This document shows, piece by piece, positions 43,797-52,865 of a DNA stretch of 64,000 nt. The notes under the pieces were generated by a model. That model ran no database searches. It was not told where the DNA came from and saw only the letters and a program-made list of their open reading frames with translations. Position 1 is the first letter of the stretch; every line of letters begins with the position of its first letter. This stretch comes from Candidatus Geothermarchaeum rappei (GTDB taxonomy: Archaea; Thermoproteota; Nitrososphaeria; Geothermarchaeales; JDFR-13), in contig MTMB02000001.1 of NCBI GenBank assembly GCA_002011085.2, positions 601,820 through 665,819 of the forward strand. Direction: 5' to 3'. The translations under genes and the position numbers were made by a program.

Positions 43797-44651
43797 GTGG
43801 CAGGGGTGGATGGTGAGACAGTATCTAGTTTCGATGATCAGGATGACAATAGAAAGTCAAAAAAATACACTAGAGATGTGGGGACGTTTGTCATGAATGA
43901 GAAGAAAAATAGGTTTGCATTTGAATTATTAGTTAAAAATCAGCCAGGAGCTATATTCGTGATTGGGCAAGAGTTTGCAGAGAAAAATGTGAACATTCTT
44001 CATTTTGCCCACTCGGATACTCAAGCAGATAAAGCAGCGGTATTCGTAGTAGGTGACTTCAGCTCTGCGGACTGTTCTCCTGAAGAGCTCCTGGAACACC
44101 TGAAAAACAATACAGACTTTGTATTAGAGGCGGAGTTTGCCAAGAAGGCTGGACCAGTATATTATTCCTCATATTTATTCCCCCTACAGGTGGATGGCAA
44201 GAGAACAATCTTATTTGGCCCAGCAAATCTGAATGGCTTCCTCTATGGTCTAAGGAAGAACCTGGGAGACGGTATGGCCCTGAGCCTCCTTTATCACATG
44301 GGGTTTGGCATAGGTGAATATATCTACAACTACTACATAAAGACGAAGGGGTATACATTTAGGAATATAGATAAGATTATGGACATGGTTAACGCTATCC
44401 TAGTGTCCTATGGATGGGGGAAGGTCTCTAGTTTTTCACTGGGGGAGAACCGCATAATTATCAATATCGAGGATCTATGGGAATGTGAGATACAGAAGGA
44501 AAATGGAGATGTCGCGGGTAGTAACTACTTTAGAGGGATTTTAGCAGGCTTTTTTCAAAGGGTATATGAGAAAAATGTGGAGGTAAAAGAAACACTGTGT
44601 ATTGCCAAAGGAGATGATGTCTGTCAATTCGAGGTACATATCCTAGATTAG
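43794..44651 (+). CDS. ACT-V4R domain sensor protein (paralogue 1)
   Basis: 285 residues. After a charged tail of about 35 residues, residues about 38-110 form an ACT-like domain (FELLVKNQPGAIFVIGQEFAEK). Residues about 130-285 form a 4-vinyl-reductase (V4R) domain with DGMALSLLYHMGFGIGEYIY, IEDLWECEIQ, and the closing ETLCIAKGDDVCQFEV, whose Cys residues usually bind ligand or metal. V4R proteins sense small hydrophobic molecules or assist tetrapyrrole chemistry; with an ACT domain it looks like a ligand sensor. No DNA-binding domain is present, so it must act through partners. It is closely paralleled by the gene at 63186. Confidence 0.83.
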   Translation: MVAGVDGETVSSFDDQDDNRKSKKYTRDVGTFVMNEKKNRFAFELLVKNQPGAIFVIGQEFAEKNVNILHFAHSDTQADKAAVFVVGDFSSADCSPEELLEHLKNNTDFVLEAEFAKKAGPVYYSSYLFPLQVDGKRTILFGPANLNGFLYGLRKNLGDGMALSLLYHMGFGIGEYIYNYYIKTKGYTFRNIDKIMDMVNAILVSYGWGKVSSFSLGENRIIINIEDLWECEIQKENGDVAGSNYFRGILAGFFQRVYEKNVEVKETLCIAKGDDVCQFEVHILD

Positions 44652-44878
44652 CGCCCTTGCCACCGATCTTTTTCTAACTTTATTTACATACTCTTTTCAT
44701 ATTTTTTCATTGTGTTTTCAGTGAAACCTATTCTTCGCAGGTTGTACGCAATTGATTAATCATATATCTCAATCGGATCTCATAGTACTGTTTAATAAGC
44801 ACTTTTACGTTAATTTGGTAATTTTTACCATGAATATGGCTAAAAATTTATATAGTGATGTAATTTCTATTTATTAAC

Positions 44879-45085
44879 GTGATTGACATGCAACTGTTAA
44901 TTTTGAATGCTGAGGAGGAGCTTGAGAGGATACTGGAGAAATACGGGGTAGATAAAGCCTCGGATATCCTTGATCTTATTGAGAATAATGTCGTTCCTTC
45001 TCAAATAGCGTTCCAAGATTATTTACTTGCCTCCGAACTTGAGAAGGCAGTTAGAGGTAGAAAGGTAGGTGAATCCATATACTGA
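44879..45085 (+). CDS. small acidic helical protein
   Basis: 68 residues, two or three helices with a Leu-rich, acidic surface (AEEELERILEKYGVDKASDI). TTTATATA (44848-44855) lies about 27 bases before GTG 44879, so it appears to be a leaderless gene with a good promoter; ATG 44888 is an alternative. No family recognised. It is free-standing. Confidence 0.65.
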   Translation: MIDMQLLILNAEEELERILEKYGVDKASDILDLIENNVVPSQIAFQDYLLASELEKAVRGRKVGESIY

Positions 45086-45247
45086 GTGTTTGTATGAACT
45101 TTATATAATACTAAACCTCCTTAAATCCAGTACTGTACCCTCTAGAGTGAGTCAGGGATAATTTTATAGGTTAATTATGATTTATAAAATATCATAGAGT
45201 TTTATGGTGTTATGTGGCCCACCATATCTAATGGAGATGAATGACAC

Positions 45248-47350
45248 ATGGACAAACTATTCCAACCATCTTCCGTCGCTGTAGTCGGTGCATCAAGGAA
45301 TCCCAGCAAAATAGGTTTTTCTATCTTGAAGAACATTATAGACAGTGGATACTCAGGTAATCTATATCCAGTGAATCCAAACGCCGAGGAGATCTTGGGT
45401 CTAAAGGCCTATCCATCTCTAAAAAGCATACCTGGTGATGTAGATACCGCTGTCATCGTAGTCCCATCTAAATATGTATTAGATGTAGCGAGAGAGGCTG
45501 GTGAGAAAGGTGTCAAATACCTGGTTGTGATTACAGCGGGATTCAAAGAAGTAGGTGGAGAGGGCATTAAACGGGAGAAAGAGCTCCTCAGGGTAGTAAG
45601 GGAATATGATATGAACATGGTGGGCCCAAATTGCCTAGGGGTGATTGATACACATACCCCTATTAACATGACCTTTGCACAGAGAATGGCTAGAAAAGGG
45701 CATATAGCGTTCATAAGTCAAAGCGGGGCATTAGTTACCGCTGTCTTGGACTGGGCCGCTCAGGCCAAGATAGGCTTCTCTAAAATAGTCAGTATAGGTA
45801 ATAAAGCGGATTTGACGGAGCTGGACTTCATAGAGTATTTCACAAGGGATCCAGATACAAACGCAGTATTACTATATGTCGAGTCTATTGATAATGGCGT
45901 GGAATTTGTGGAGAGAGCATCTAAAGTGACCAAGAAGAAACCAGTTATAATCCTTAAAGGTGGAGTGACTGAAGCTGGTGCAAAAGCCGCCGTTAGCCAC
46001 ACTGGAGCATTGGCAGGGAGAGTTGCCGCTTATGAGGCTGGGTTTAGGAAAGCAGGTGTAATAATGGCATCTTCCCTGTCAGAGTTATTTGACTATGCCG
46101 TAGCCCTTGCATCCCAACCTCCTCCTAGGAGGAACGGAATAGCTGTATTATCCAACGCAGGTGGATTATGTATTTTAACCGCAGATATCCTTGTCAAGAA
46201 GGGATTATCACTAGCTACCTTTAGAAGTGATACGATAGAGAAGCTCAAGAAAATACTTCCTCCGACAGCAGCAATATACAATCCAGTGGATGTTGTTGGC
46301 GACTCCGATGCAGTCAGATATCTCAATACTCTTGAGACCCTGCTAAGCGATGACTCAGTAGACGCGGTTCTAACCCTCTTAGCTCCGACGGCTTTGATAG
46401 ACCCTCTCGACATCTCAAAAGGTATTGTTGAGCTGAAGAAAAAGTATCCTAACAAAGCAATATTAGCAGGTTTTGTCGGGGGACCAAGTTATTATGATGC
46501 AGTGGAGTATCTAATGGATAATAAGATCCCATTTTACAATATGCCTGCACGCCTAGCCACAGCTGTATTGGGGTTGGTTATGTATAAGGAGTATCTAGAT
46601 AGGCCAAGGTATAAATATGTGAGTGTAGAGGACGTTGATAGAGAAAGGGTAAAGCAGATTATCAACATCGTAAGGAAGGAAGGGCGTACCGTGCTGCTGG
46701 AATCTGAGGCCAAGAGTATCGCTGCTGCCTATGGAATCCCCGTTCCCAAGTTTTATCTTGCGAAGTCCCCGATAGACGCGATCTCAGCGGCTGAATACAT
46801 TGGTTATCCAGTTGTTATGAAGATCGTGTCACCAGATATTCTACATAAAACTGATGTAGGCGGTATAAAGGCGGGTATATCATCCAGTGAAGAAGTTGAG
46901 GATGCTTATGAAGAGATTATAATGAATGTTACAAAATACGTGCCGAGGGCAAAGATATACGGCATCCTTGTGGAGAAGATGGCTGATAAAGGCGTGGAGA
47001 CCATAGTAGGTGTTACCAAGGATCTCCAATTCGGGCATTTAATTATGTTTGGTTCAGGAGGAATCTATACAGAACTATTCAAGGACGTTGCATTCTCATT
47101 GATTCCAATGGCAAGAGAGGAGGTTCAGGATTTAATGGGCAGGACCAAGATATTTAATATATTGAGAGGTTATAGAGGCATGCCTGTTTCAGATATCAAG
47201 AGGCTTGAAGATATCCTCCTGAGGATAAATCAGTTGATAATAGACTTCCCCGAGATTGTCGAATTAGATATAAATCCATTAAGAGTCTATGAAGCGGGTA
47301 GAGGCGCAATCGCCTTAGATATTAAAATGGTTCTCTCTAAGGAGGTGTAG
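45248..47350 (+). CDS. ADP-forming acetyl/acyl-CoA synthetase, fused alpha-beta
   Basis: 700 residues. Residues 1-460 are the alpha part: Rossmann CoA-binding domain (SVAVVGASRNPSKIG), then succinyl-CoA-ligase-like domains with SQSGAL and the phosphohistidine region AAVSHTGALAG. Residues about 470-700 are the ATP-grasp beta part (EAKSIAAAYGIPVP; VMKIVSPDILHKTDVGGI). It makes ATP plus organic acid from acyl-CoA, the energy-conserving step of peptide and sugar fermentation in archaea. ATG 45248 follows GGAGATGA. Nine bases separate it from the BioD/DRTGG gene. Confidence 0.92.
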   Translation: MDKLFQPSSVAVVGASRNPSKIGFSILKNIIDSGYSGNLYPVNPNAEEILGLKAYPSLKSIPGDVDTAVIVVPSKYVLDVAREAGEKGVKYLVVITAGFKEVGGEGIKREKELLRVVREYDMNMVGPNCLGVIDTHTPINMTFAQRMARKGHIAFISQSGALVTAVLDWAAQAKIGFSKIVSIGNKADLTELDFIEYFTRDPDTNAVLLYVESIDNGVEFVERASKVTKKKPVIILKGGVTEAGAKAAVSHTGALAGRVAAYEAGFRKAGVIMASSLSELFDYAVALASQPPPRRNGIAVLSNAGGLCILTADILVKKGLSLATFRSDTIEKLKKILPPTAAIYNPVDVVGDSDAVRYLNTLETLLSDDSVDAVLTLLAPTALIDPLDISKGIVELKKKYPNKAILAGFVGGPSYYDAVEYLMDNKIPFYNMPARLATAVLGLVMYKEYLDRPRYKYVSVEDVDRERVKQIINIVRKEGRTVLLESEAKSIAAAYGIPVPKFYLAKSPIDAISAAEYIGYPVVMKIVSPDILHKTDVGGIKAGISSSEEVEDAYEEIIMNVTKYVPRAKIYGILVEKMADKGVETIVGVTKDLQFGHLIMFGSGGIYTELFKDVAFSLIPMAREEVQDLMGRTKIFNILRGYRGMPVSDIKRLEDILLRINQLIIDFPEIVELDINPLRVYEAGRGAIALDIKMVLSKEV

Positions 47351-47358
47351 GTTGGAAT

Positions 47359-48426
47359 ATGGTAAAATCAGTTTATGTAACGGGATTTGGTGCACCTGGA
47401 AAAACGATAGTGGTATATGGATTAATGAAGCTTCTTAGTAACAAAGGATACAAAGTTGGATATTTCAAACCCGTATCCCGAGGGCTTAATAAGATTGGGC
47501 CCAATGAATGGGTTGATGACGACGTGCTAGCGATTAAAGAGGCAATGGGTCTAAAAGAAGATCATAAAACAATATCGCCCATAGTGATTCGCAGGAGATT
47601 TTTGGAGCTAATTGAAGACATAGAAAACATTCTTAAAGCAATTAAATCATCATATGAGAGGCTGTCAAGGGATAAAGACATCGTCTTTGTCGAGTCGTAT
47701 TTAGCTCCATACTATCTATATAGTATAGGCCTCTCCGGATACACAATTACAAAGCTCTTGAGAAGCGACGTATTATTCATTATAAAAGACGGTGAGGATG
47801 CTCAAGTGGATGAAGTAATATTCTGGAAGAAGGAATTTGAGGCTAAAGATATAAGGACACTGGGAGTGATATTCAACGTGGTTCCTATACATTTAATGGA
47901 GCGTGTAAAAGAGTTTATAACACCATTTTTAGAAAGCCGTGGAATCTCTAGTTTTGGGATGATACCAGATAAAGGTGAGTTTATGGCTCCTACACTTCTC
48001 GATATTTCATCAGTCCTGGATGCGGAGGTATTGGAAGGAGAGGACTATCTAGATAACTTAGTTGAGGAGATTCTGGTTGGTGCAATGGGTGCGGAAGCTG
48101 CTTTGAAATGGCTGAGGCGCTCAAAGAAACCTGTGATTATTACAGGGGGAGATAGGACTGAGCTCTTATTAACACTCTTAGAGGTTAAACCAAGTGGATT
48201 GGTATTGACTGGTAACCTATATCCAGCCCTAAAGGTGTTGACTAAGGCTAGAGAGAAAAAGGTGCCTATACTACTTGTTCCATACGACACGTTTGCAACT
48301 GTTGAGAGACTGAGGGACATTCATGGTAGAATAACATCCTACTCACTTAAAAAGAAGGAAAAGCTTATTATGGAGGCTATAGAGGAGGGAGTGGACATCG
48401 ACCGTTTCATTGAAGCAGTTCTATAG
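47359..48426 (+). CDS. BioD-like P-loop / DRTGG domain protein
   Basis: 355 residues. Residues 1-210 resemble a dethiobiotin-synthetase-type P-loop ATPase (VYVTGFGAPGKTIVVYGLMKLL; FKPVSRG), as in the N-terminus of long phosphotransacetylases. Residues about 225-340 form a DRTGG domain (PVIITGGDRTELLLTLLEV). The phosphotransacetylase catalytic domain is absent. The pairing with an ADP-forming acyl-CoA synthetase suggests a regulator of acyl-CoA or acetate metabolism sensing nucleotide state. The Walker A here is FGAPGKT, with A-P instead of the usual pair of small residues. Confidence 0.82.
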   Translation: MVKSVYVTGFGAPGKTIVVYGLMKLLSNKGYKVGYFKPVSRGLNKIGPNEWVDDDVLAIKEAMGLKEDHKTISPIVIRRRFLELIEDIENILKAIKSSYERLSRDKDIVFVESYLAPYYLYSIGLSGYTITKLLRSDVLFIIKDGEDAQVDEVIFWKKEFEAKDIRTLGVIFNVVPIHLMERVKEFITPFLESRGISSFGMIPDKGEFMAPTLLDISSVLDAEVLEGEDYLDNLVEEILVGAMGAEAALKWLRRSKKPVIITGGDRTELLLTLLEVKPSGLVLTGNLYPALKVLTKAREKKVPILLVPYDTFATVERLRDIHGRITSYSLKKKEKLIMEAIEEGVDIDRFIEAVL

Positions 48427-48435
48427 CCATTTACT

Positions 48436-49062
48436 TCATCTTCTATAAAAATATCTCTTAACCGCGTTGAAGACACCCTCGCCAACAGCCATAGCGAAAA
48501 TAGTTTGTATCATGTTATAGCTCCCAATTATGAGCGACATGTACAGAATCACAGTAAAGAAGTTCACCTCCAAAAAACCAAGAGCACCCAGTTGATACTC
48601 GAAGAACCCGTAGAATTCAGGTGCAACATATAATATAACCACTAGATTAACTAATATCATTACTACGGATCTAACTAAAGAGCTTATTAACGTAGCTACA
48701 ACTGTGGCTTTCCTAGTCCAACTCCAATAGTCTCCAAACAATAGTTTAGAGATATAGAGACCTAGAAACATACTGAGGACAGCGATGTACTTAAGTGGAG
48801 GCCCAATTATAAATTCTGCATTAATCATCAAACCTAGGAAATGAAGTGTGACGGTTAGTATACCGACAAACTCTCCTCCTATAAAGAATGCAAGTAGATC
48901 AATGATCTCCGAGAAGTCTATTTTTAAGAAGGGTGCAATTGGATACGGGATTCCACTTGTTGCCAGCGAAACTGCTAAGGCAAGCGCTCCAAACACAGAT
49001 GTTAAAGCTATCTTTTTACTATATCCCATATTGTTTTTCTTCATGGTCTTCATCTCCAACAA
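48436..49062 (-). CDS. ECF transporter S component (RibU-like)
   Basis: About 208 residues, six membrane helices. The start YSKKIALTSVFGALALAVSL, then LKIDFSEIIDLLAFFIGGEFVGIL, is the S-component pattern shared by riboflavin-type (RibU) ECF proteins. It binds a vitamin and needs the EcfA/EcfT energising module, which is not in this window. Substrate assigned by resemblance only. Several ATGs at the N-terminus leave the start uncertain. Confidence 0.72.
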   Translation of the reverse strand: MLEMKTMKKNNMGYSKKIALTSVFGALALAVSLATSGIPYPIAPFLKIDFSEIIDLLAFFIGGEFVGILTVTLHFLGLMINAEFIIGPPLKYIAVLSMFLGLYISKLLFGDYWSWTRKATVVATLISSLVRSVVMILVNLVVILYVAPEFYGFFEYQLGALGFLEVNFFTVILYMSLIIGSYNMIQTIFAMAVGEGVFNAVKRYFYRR

Positions 49063-49161
49063 CGGGTCATTAGTTTAATTGATTATCAATGGTTATAATT
49101 AACCTATATTTACACAGTATGAGTATCGTCTATGAGTAATTCAACTTAAATAATTCTCTGG

Positions 49162-49815
49162 CTAGTCCAGGACCTCTACCTCCTCAACGTAGCCATATTT
49201 AATATAAAATATCTTGTCAGCATACTTCATAAGAACATGCTCGTGCGTGGCAATCACGATGGTTACACCTAGGTCTCTAAGCTCGAGTAAATAAGAGATA
49301 ACCTGTCTTCTCCTCTCATCATCGAGATATTGTAGAGGCTCGTCTAGAATCAGATATTTGGGGGACACTGCCAGTCCCCGGACAAGTGACACTATCTGTT
49401 TCTCGCCGGCCGAGAGTTCATTGGTGTTTTTATGGACTAGTCTCTTCAATCCAAACCTTTCTATAAGTTCGGATAAGACGGTGTAATTTGTTTTACCCAT
49501 TATCCTAAGGCCATATGTAAGGTTTCTATATACATTTCCCTTGAGTATCACTGGAGTATCATGTATGAAAACGATCTCCCTAAGCTTCTCACTCGCCTTA
49601 CTATCACCGCTATATATATCTATGTTATCAACCATGACCCTTCCTTTTGTAGGCCGGAGTAAGCCGCTGATAATCTTTGCCATTGTAGTTTTTCCACTTC
49701 CATTTGGTCCTCTGAATAGGGTTATGCCCTTTTTGATCTTTATACTGACGCCTCTAATCACAGGCTCATTATTATAGGCATGCTCTACATTGAATGTCTC
49801 TATCATTTTCTCCAC
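49162..49815 (-). CDS. tupC: tungstate ABC transporter ATPase
   Basis: 217 residues: Walker A GPNGSGKTT (near 38), a shortened Q-loop region around HDTPVIL, signature LSAGEKQ, Walker B YLILDEPL, switch His in THEHV. The Gln usually expected in the Q-loop appears as the VFIHDTPVIL segment seen in TupC/WtpC-like enzymes. Its start overlaps the permease by 13 bases. It energises TupAB. Confidence 0.88.
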   Translation of the reverse strand: MEKMIETFNVEHAYNNEPVIRGVSIKIKKGITLFRGPNGSGKTTMAKIISGLLRPTKGRVMVDNIDIYSGDSKASEKLREIVFIHDTPVILKGNVYRNLTYGLRIMGKTNYTVLSELIERFGLKRLVHKNTNELSAGEKQIVSLVRGLAVSPKYLILDEPLQYLDDERRRQVISYLLELRDLGVTIVIATHEHVLMKYADKIFYIKYGYVEEVEVLD

Positions 49816-50450
49816 CCTAGTAACCTGAGTATCAATATTATTATGAAGTCGACAGTGATCAGGATGAGGCCTAGGTAGATGGCTAATTCAAACTCCCCTC
49901 TCTGTATTTCCAAAGCTATTGCAGTGGTAAAAACCCTTGTTAATCCCTTTATATTCCCTCCTAACATCAACGCGACACCTAGTTCACCTACAGCCCTTTG
50001 AAATCCCAGTATGGATATCGCCAATATTCTCGAGGAGGATTCTTCAAATATAGTTGTGAAGACCTGTCTCTTTGAAGCTCCGAATGTTAGAGACATCTCA
50101 ATAAGATCCCTTGTCCGTACACCTATAACCTCTATTCCAAAGGAGATCAGGAGGGGAGTAATTAGTATAGCTTGGCCAAATATAATTGCATATGGTGTGT
50201 ACAGCATGTTTACTATTCCCAGTGGCCCAGACCTGGATAAAAGGAGATATAGAACGAGGCCTATAACCACCGTTGGTATACCGACTAACGCATTGAATAT
50301 GGTTGTTAACAGCCTAGCCATCTTCGACTGGCTAATAGACAATAGTATTGCAACGGGTATACTCCATAACGCGGAAAGTAGGGTTGCTAAGCCGGAGATT
50401 GATATTGACCGTATCGTTATCTCAAGCAGTGTATATAGGCTTATCACCAT
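49803..50450 (-). CDS. tupB: tungstate ABC transporter permease
   Basis: 215 residues, five or six membrane helices, with the EAA-like motif EMSLTFGASKRQVFTTIF and the LGFQRAVGELGVALMLGGNIKG segment that is typical of TupB. Nine bases after tupA and overlapping tupC. Confidence 0.9.
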   Translation of the reverse strand: MVISLYTLLEITIRSISISGLATLLSALWSIPVAILLSISQSKMARLLTTIFNALVGIPTVVIGLVLYLLLSRSGPLGIVNMLYTPYAIIFGQAILITPLLISFGIEVIGVRTRDLIEMSLTFGASKRQVFTTIFEESSSRILAISILGFQRAVGELGVALMLGGNIKGLTRVFTTAIALEIQRGEFELAIYLGLILITVDFIIILILRLLGWRK

Positions 50451-50459
50451 CCTCCCCTA

Positions 50460-51359
50460 TTAAGAAGTTGCAAAATAGTTCCAAATGTCCTTCAGCTCGT
50501 TAACATCCGTGTTTTCAGCAGAGTAAAACAGTTGTTCTCCATATAGATCAAGTCCATACGTTTCTATAATCTCCTGCCCATTGTGACTCAATAGAAAATC
50601 CATAAACTCCTTGGCCAACTTATATTTCACTCCATCTACTTTCTCCGGATTGACTATGTAGACACTATAGATATTAATTAAATTCGGGTCTCCAGAGACC
50701 ATTATCTCCAGATTGTTAAGAACACCCGTTTTCCTCAGCTTGAGATACGTCCCTATATCCGTTAATGTATAGGCGCCTTTCTCATTTGCAATTTCCAATG
50801 TCTGAGACATGCCTGTACCCGATTCTATATACCAGCCTCCACTTGGCTTGATACATGCCTTACTCCAGATAAACATTTCTCTATTATGGGTACCACTATT
50901 GTCTCCTCTACTGACAAATAATGCCTCGCCCTTTTCACCCGCCTCCATTATCTTTATGAAGGCCATGGTAGAGTTTCTCAGATCCTTAATACCCGCTGGA
51001 TCATCGGGAGGCCCAACTATAACGAAATAATTATACGCGAAAATCGCCCCCTCCACCAGAAAGCCATCGTTAACATATTTTATCTCTAAATTTGGGGCAT
51101 GCACCAGTACTAGATCGGCATCTCCCATACTCGCCTTCCTCAACGCTTCTCCACTACCAACGGCGATAACCTGTATAACCACATTCGGGTGTGTCTTCTC
51201 AAACTCTTCACCAAGCCTATCCAGTAAACCAGTTGCATAGAGACTAGTAGTTGTGGAAATCCTCAGAGTCTCTCCCTGAGTCAACATGGTATAGCTAATG
51301 TATCCGCCGAACACTAGGATGGCTAAAACCACTCCCATGATAATGATCCTCTTATCCAT
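50460..51359 (-). CDS. tupA: tungstate-binding protein TupA
   Basis: 299 residues. N-terminal membrane anchor (IIIMGVVLAILVFGGYI), then the TupA oxyanion-binding motif RISTTTSLYATGLLDRL, VGSGEALRKASMGDADLVLVH, and SRGDNSGTHNRE. These match TupA rather than phosphate-binding proteins. It captures tungstate for aldehyde ferredoxin oxidoreductases and related enzymes. No good ribosome site precedes ATG 51359; a palindrome lies 44 bases upstream next to a TATA-like element. Confidence 0.93.
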   Translation of the reverse strand: MDKRIIIMGVVLAILVFGGYISYTMLTQGETLRISTTTSLYATGLLDRLGEEFEKTHPNVVIQVIAVGSGEALRKASMGDADLVLVHAPNLEIKYVNDGFLVEGAIFAYNYFVIVGPPDDPAGIKDLRNSTMAFIKIMEAGEKGEALFVSRGDNSGTHNREMFIWSKACIKPSGGWYIESGTGMSQTLEIANEKGAYTLTDIGTYLKLRKTGVLNNLEIMVSGDPNLINIYSVYIVNPEKVDGVKYKLAKEFMDFLLSHNGQEIIETYGLDLYGEQLFYSAENTDVNELKDIWNYFATS

Positions 51360-51381
51360 AGGAGGTCACATAAACCAACAT
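51352..51381 (-). CDS. possible nine-codon leader ORF overlapping the tupA start
   Basis: AAGGAGG (complement of 51389-51395) is spaced 7 bases from ATG 51381; nine codons later the TAA ends inside the tupA start (ATGGATAA). If transcribed, it would couple translation to tupA, which lacks its own ribosome site. If transcription begins at about 51372, as the TATA-like element suggests, it would not be made. Confidence 0.2.
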   Translation of the reverse strand: MLVYVTSYG

Positions 51382-51393
51382 TATAGATCCTCC

Positions 51394-51420
51394 TTAATAA
51401 ATTTATCCGTTATCGGATAA
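51394..51420. promoter_or_regulatory. candidate tungstate operator with adjacent TATA element upstream of tupABC
   Basis: TTATCCG-TTAT-CGGATAA (51403-51420) is a perfect 7-bp-arm inverted repeat. It abuts a TATA-like element (complement of 51394-51404) that would start tupA transcription near 51372. A bound repressor would block the BRE/TATA. The ModE-like regulator at 57129 is a candidate binder. The same site lies 20 bases from a TATA-like element (51439-51448) for the divergent HisD-like gene. Confidence 0.5.
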
Positions 51421-51532
51421 TGAATATAAAATTGAAAACTTATAAAAACCAGATGTTTAAATAATAGAATTGGCAGCGGATCATCCTGTCATTGATTTGC
51501 TACTATGAAGGGAGGATGTTAATTATATTATA

Positions 51533-52828
51533 TTGCATATAAACATGGGTGTTTTTAATATGATACCTATATATATAGGTCTAAGCAGAGAGGTGTTGTC
51601 AAGGATCAGAGGCTTAGAGGATAAAACCAGTGTGGGTATAAAGGATATCGTTAGGGTTATGGAAGATGTCAGGAAATCAGGGGATGCTGCTATACACCAT
51701 TATAATAGGCTTTATTATAACATTGATACTAGGTCAACTGGTCTATTTATAACCCGTGAAGATTATAGTGAGGCATATGACAGGCTATCGAGTGAATACA
51801 TAGATTCTCTTAAGGAGATTATTAAAAGAGTTAGGAATATAGAGAGAAAACGACTATCATCATTGATATTTTCAGCATCACCCTCATCTCAGATTCAAGT
51901 TGCGTATATGGTTAAACCACTGAATAAAGTAGGCATATATCTCCCTAGTAACAGCCCATTACTTGCAGTAGCCAGTCTTACACCAGCTACAGTTGCGGGT
52001 GTAAAAGACATAATCGTGGGCATACCTCCATCATATTATGGCGGTATTCATCCCGGTATACTTGTGGCGCTAGATATCTTGGGTATACATAAAGTCTTTA
52101 GATCATGTGGGCCCGCTGCCATAGCTGCCTTTGCATATGGTACCAAGAGCATAAATAGAGTTGAGAAGATTTTGGGGATAGGAAAGGACGTATCGACTGC
52201 GCTTAGAATGGTGGCCGACGTTGTAGAGACACAGGCTTTAAGGCTACCTCAAAAATTAGTGATCTTAACTGATAAGACGGGTGATGCCGAGGCGATTCTC
52301 TGGGATATCTATTCTTGGGTAGAAAACAGGCCGGATCCCCAGGCTATCATAGTATCAGTGGATAGGGCATTAGCTGAGTCGGTGGCGTCTCTTAATGAGG
52401 AGATGAGGAACAACCCGTTTGTAAAGAATATCTCAGGCATCCTAGATATGCGGACAGCGATCGTCATTGCAAGGGACTGGGATGAAGCGATAAGCATAGT
52501 AAATAGGCTCTCACCAGATTTCCTTGAGATAATGGCGGAGAGAGACGTTCAATATAGGCTGCTAGACTATCTAAGAAATGCCAGCACAATATCAATTGGA
52601 AGATATTCCCCTCCATCTTATGTTGAATACTTCGGAGGGATTACAAGTCTAAGTCGATATGGAATAGCCGATGCGATGTCTGTACAAGACTATGTTAGAA
52701 TATCACGCGTGGTCAGAGTTGATCCTGACGCTCTTATAAACGACTATGAAACTATGCAGGCGGTATACGATACCGAAAGCATGCCTGGTCATTATTTTGC
52801 TGTTAAGAAGCGGCTGGATAATCTGTAA
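51533..52828 (+). CDS. histidinol dehydrogenase-like protein lacking catalytic and zinc residues
   Basis: About 422-431 residues, full HisD length, with its conserved framework: VGIYLPSNSPL, ATVAGVKDIIVGIPP, CGPAAIAAFAYGTKSI, and the C-terminal GHYFAVKKRL. Aligned to E. coli HisD, catalytic Glu326-His327 (PEHL) is PDFL, zinc ligands Gln259 and His262 (QAEH) are WVEN, Asp360 is Glu (YVEYFGG), and the NHVLPT loop is lost; only the last zinc His (His419) remains. The reading frame is intact, so this is a pseudoenzyme rather than a decaying gene. Start is uncertain (TTG 51533, ATG 51545, or ATG 51560, MIPIYIG). It diverges from tupA. Confidence 0.85.
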   Translation: MHINMGVFNMIPIYIGLSREVLSRIRGLEDKTSVGIKDIVRVMEDVRKSGDAAIHHYNRLYYNIDTRSTGLFITREDYSEAYDRLSSEYIDSLKEIIKRVRNIERKRLSSLIFSASPSSQIQVAYMVKPLNKVGIYLPSNSPLLAVASLTPATVAGVKDIIVGIPPSYYGGIHPGILVALDILGIHKVFRSCGPAAIAAFAYGTKSINRVEKILGIGKDVSTALRMVADVVETQALRLPQKLVILTDKTGDAEAILWDIYSWVENRPDPQAIIVSVDRALAESVASLNEEMRNNPFVKNISGILDMRTAIVIARDWDEAISIVNRLSPDFLEIMAERDVQYRLLDYLRNASTISIGRYSPPSYVEYFGGITSLSRYGIADAMSVQDYVRISRVVRVDPDALINDYETMQAVYDTESMPGHYFAVKKRLDNL

Positions 52829-52865
52829 AAGATTTTTCTAAAGGCCTCTGTTATTATCCATTTAT

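Noticed and set aside
43719-44740. 12-mer TATTCTTCGCAG at 43719-43730 and 44729-44740 flanking the ACT-V4R gene as attachment-site-like direct repeats
   Set aside because: Too short; no integrase, and a 12-base repeat about 1 kb apart can arise by chance in this composition.
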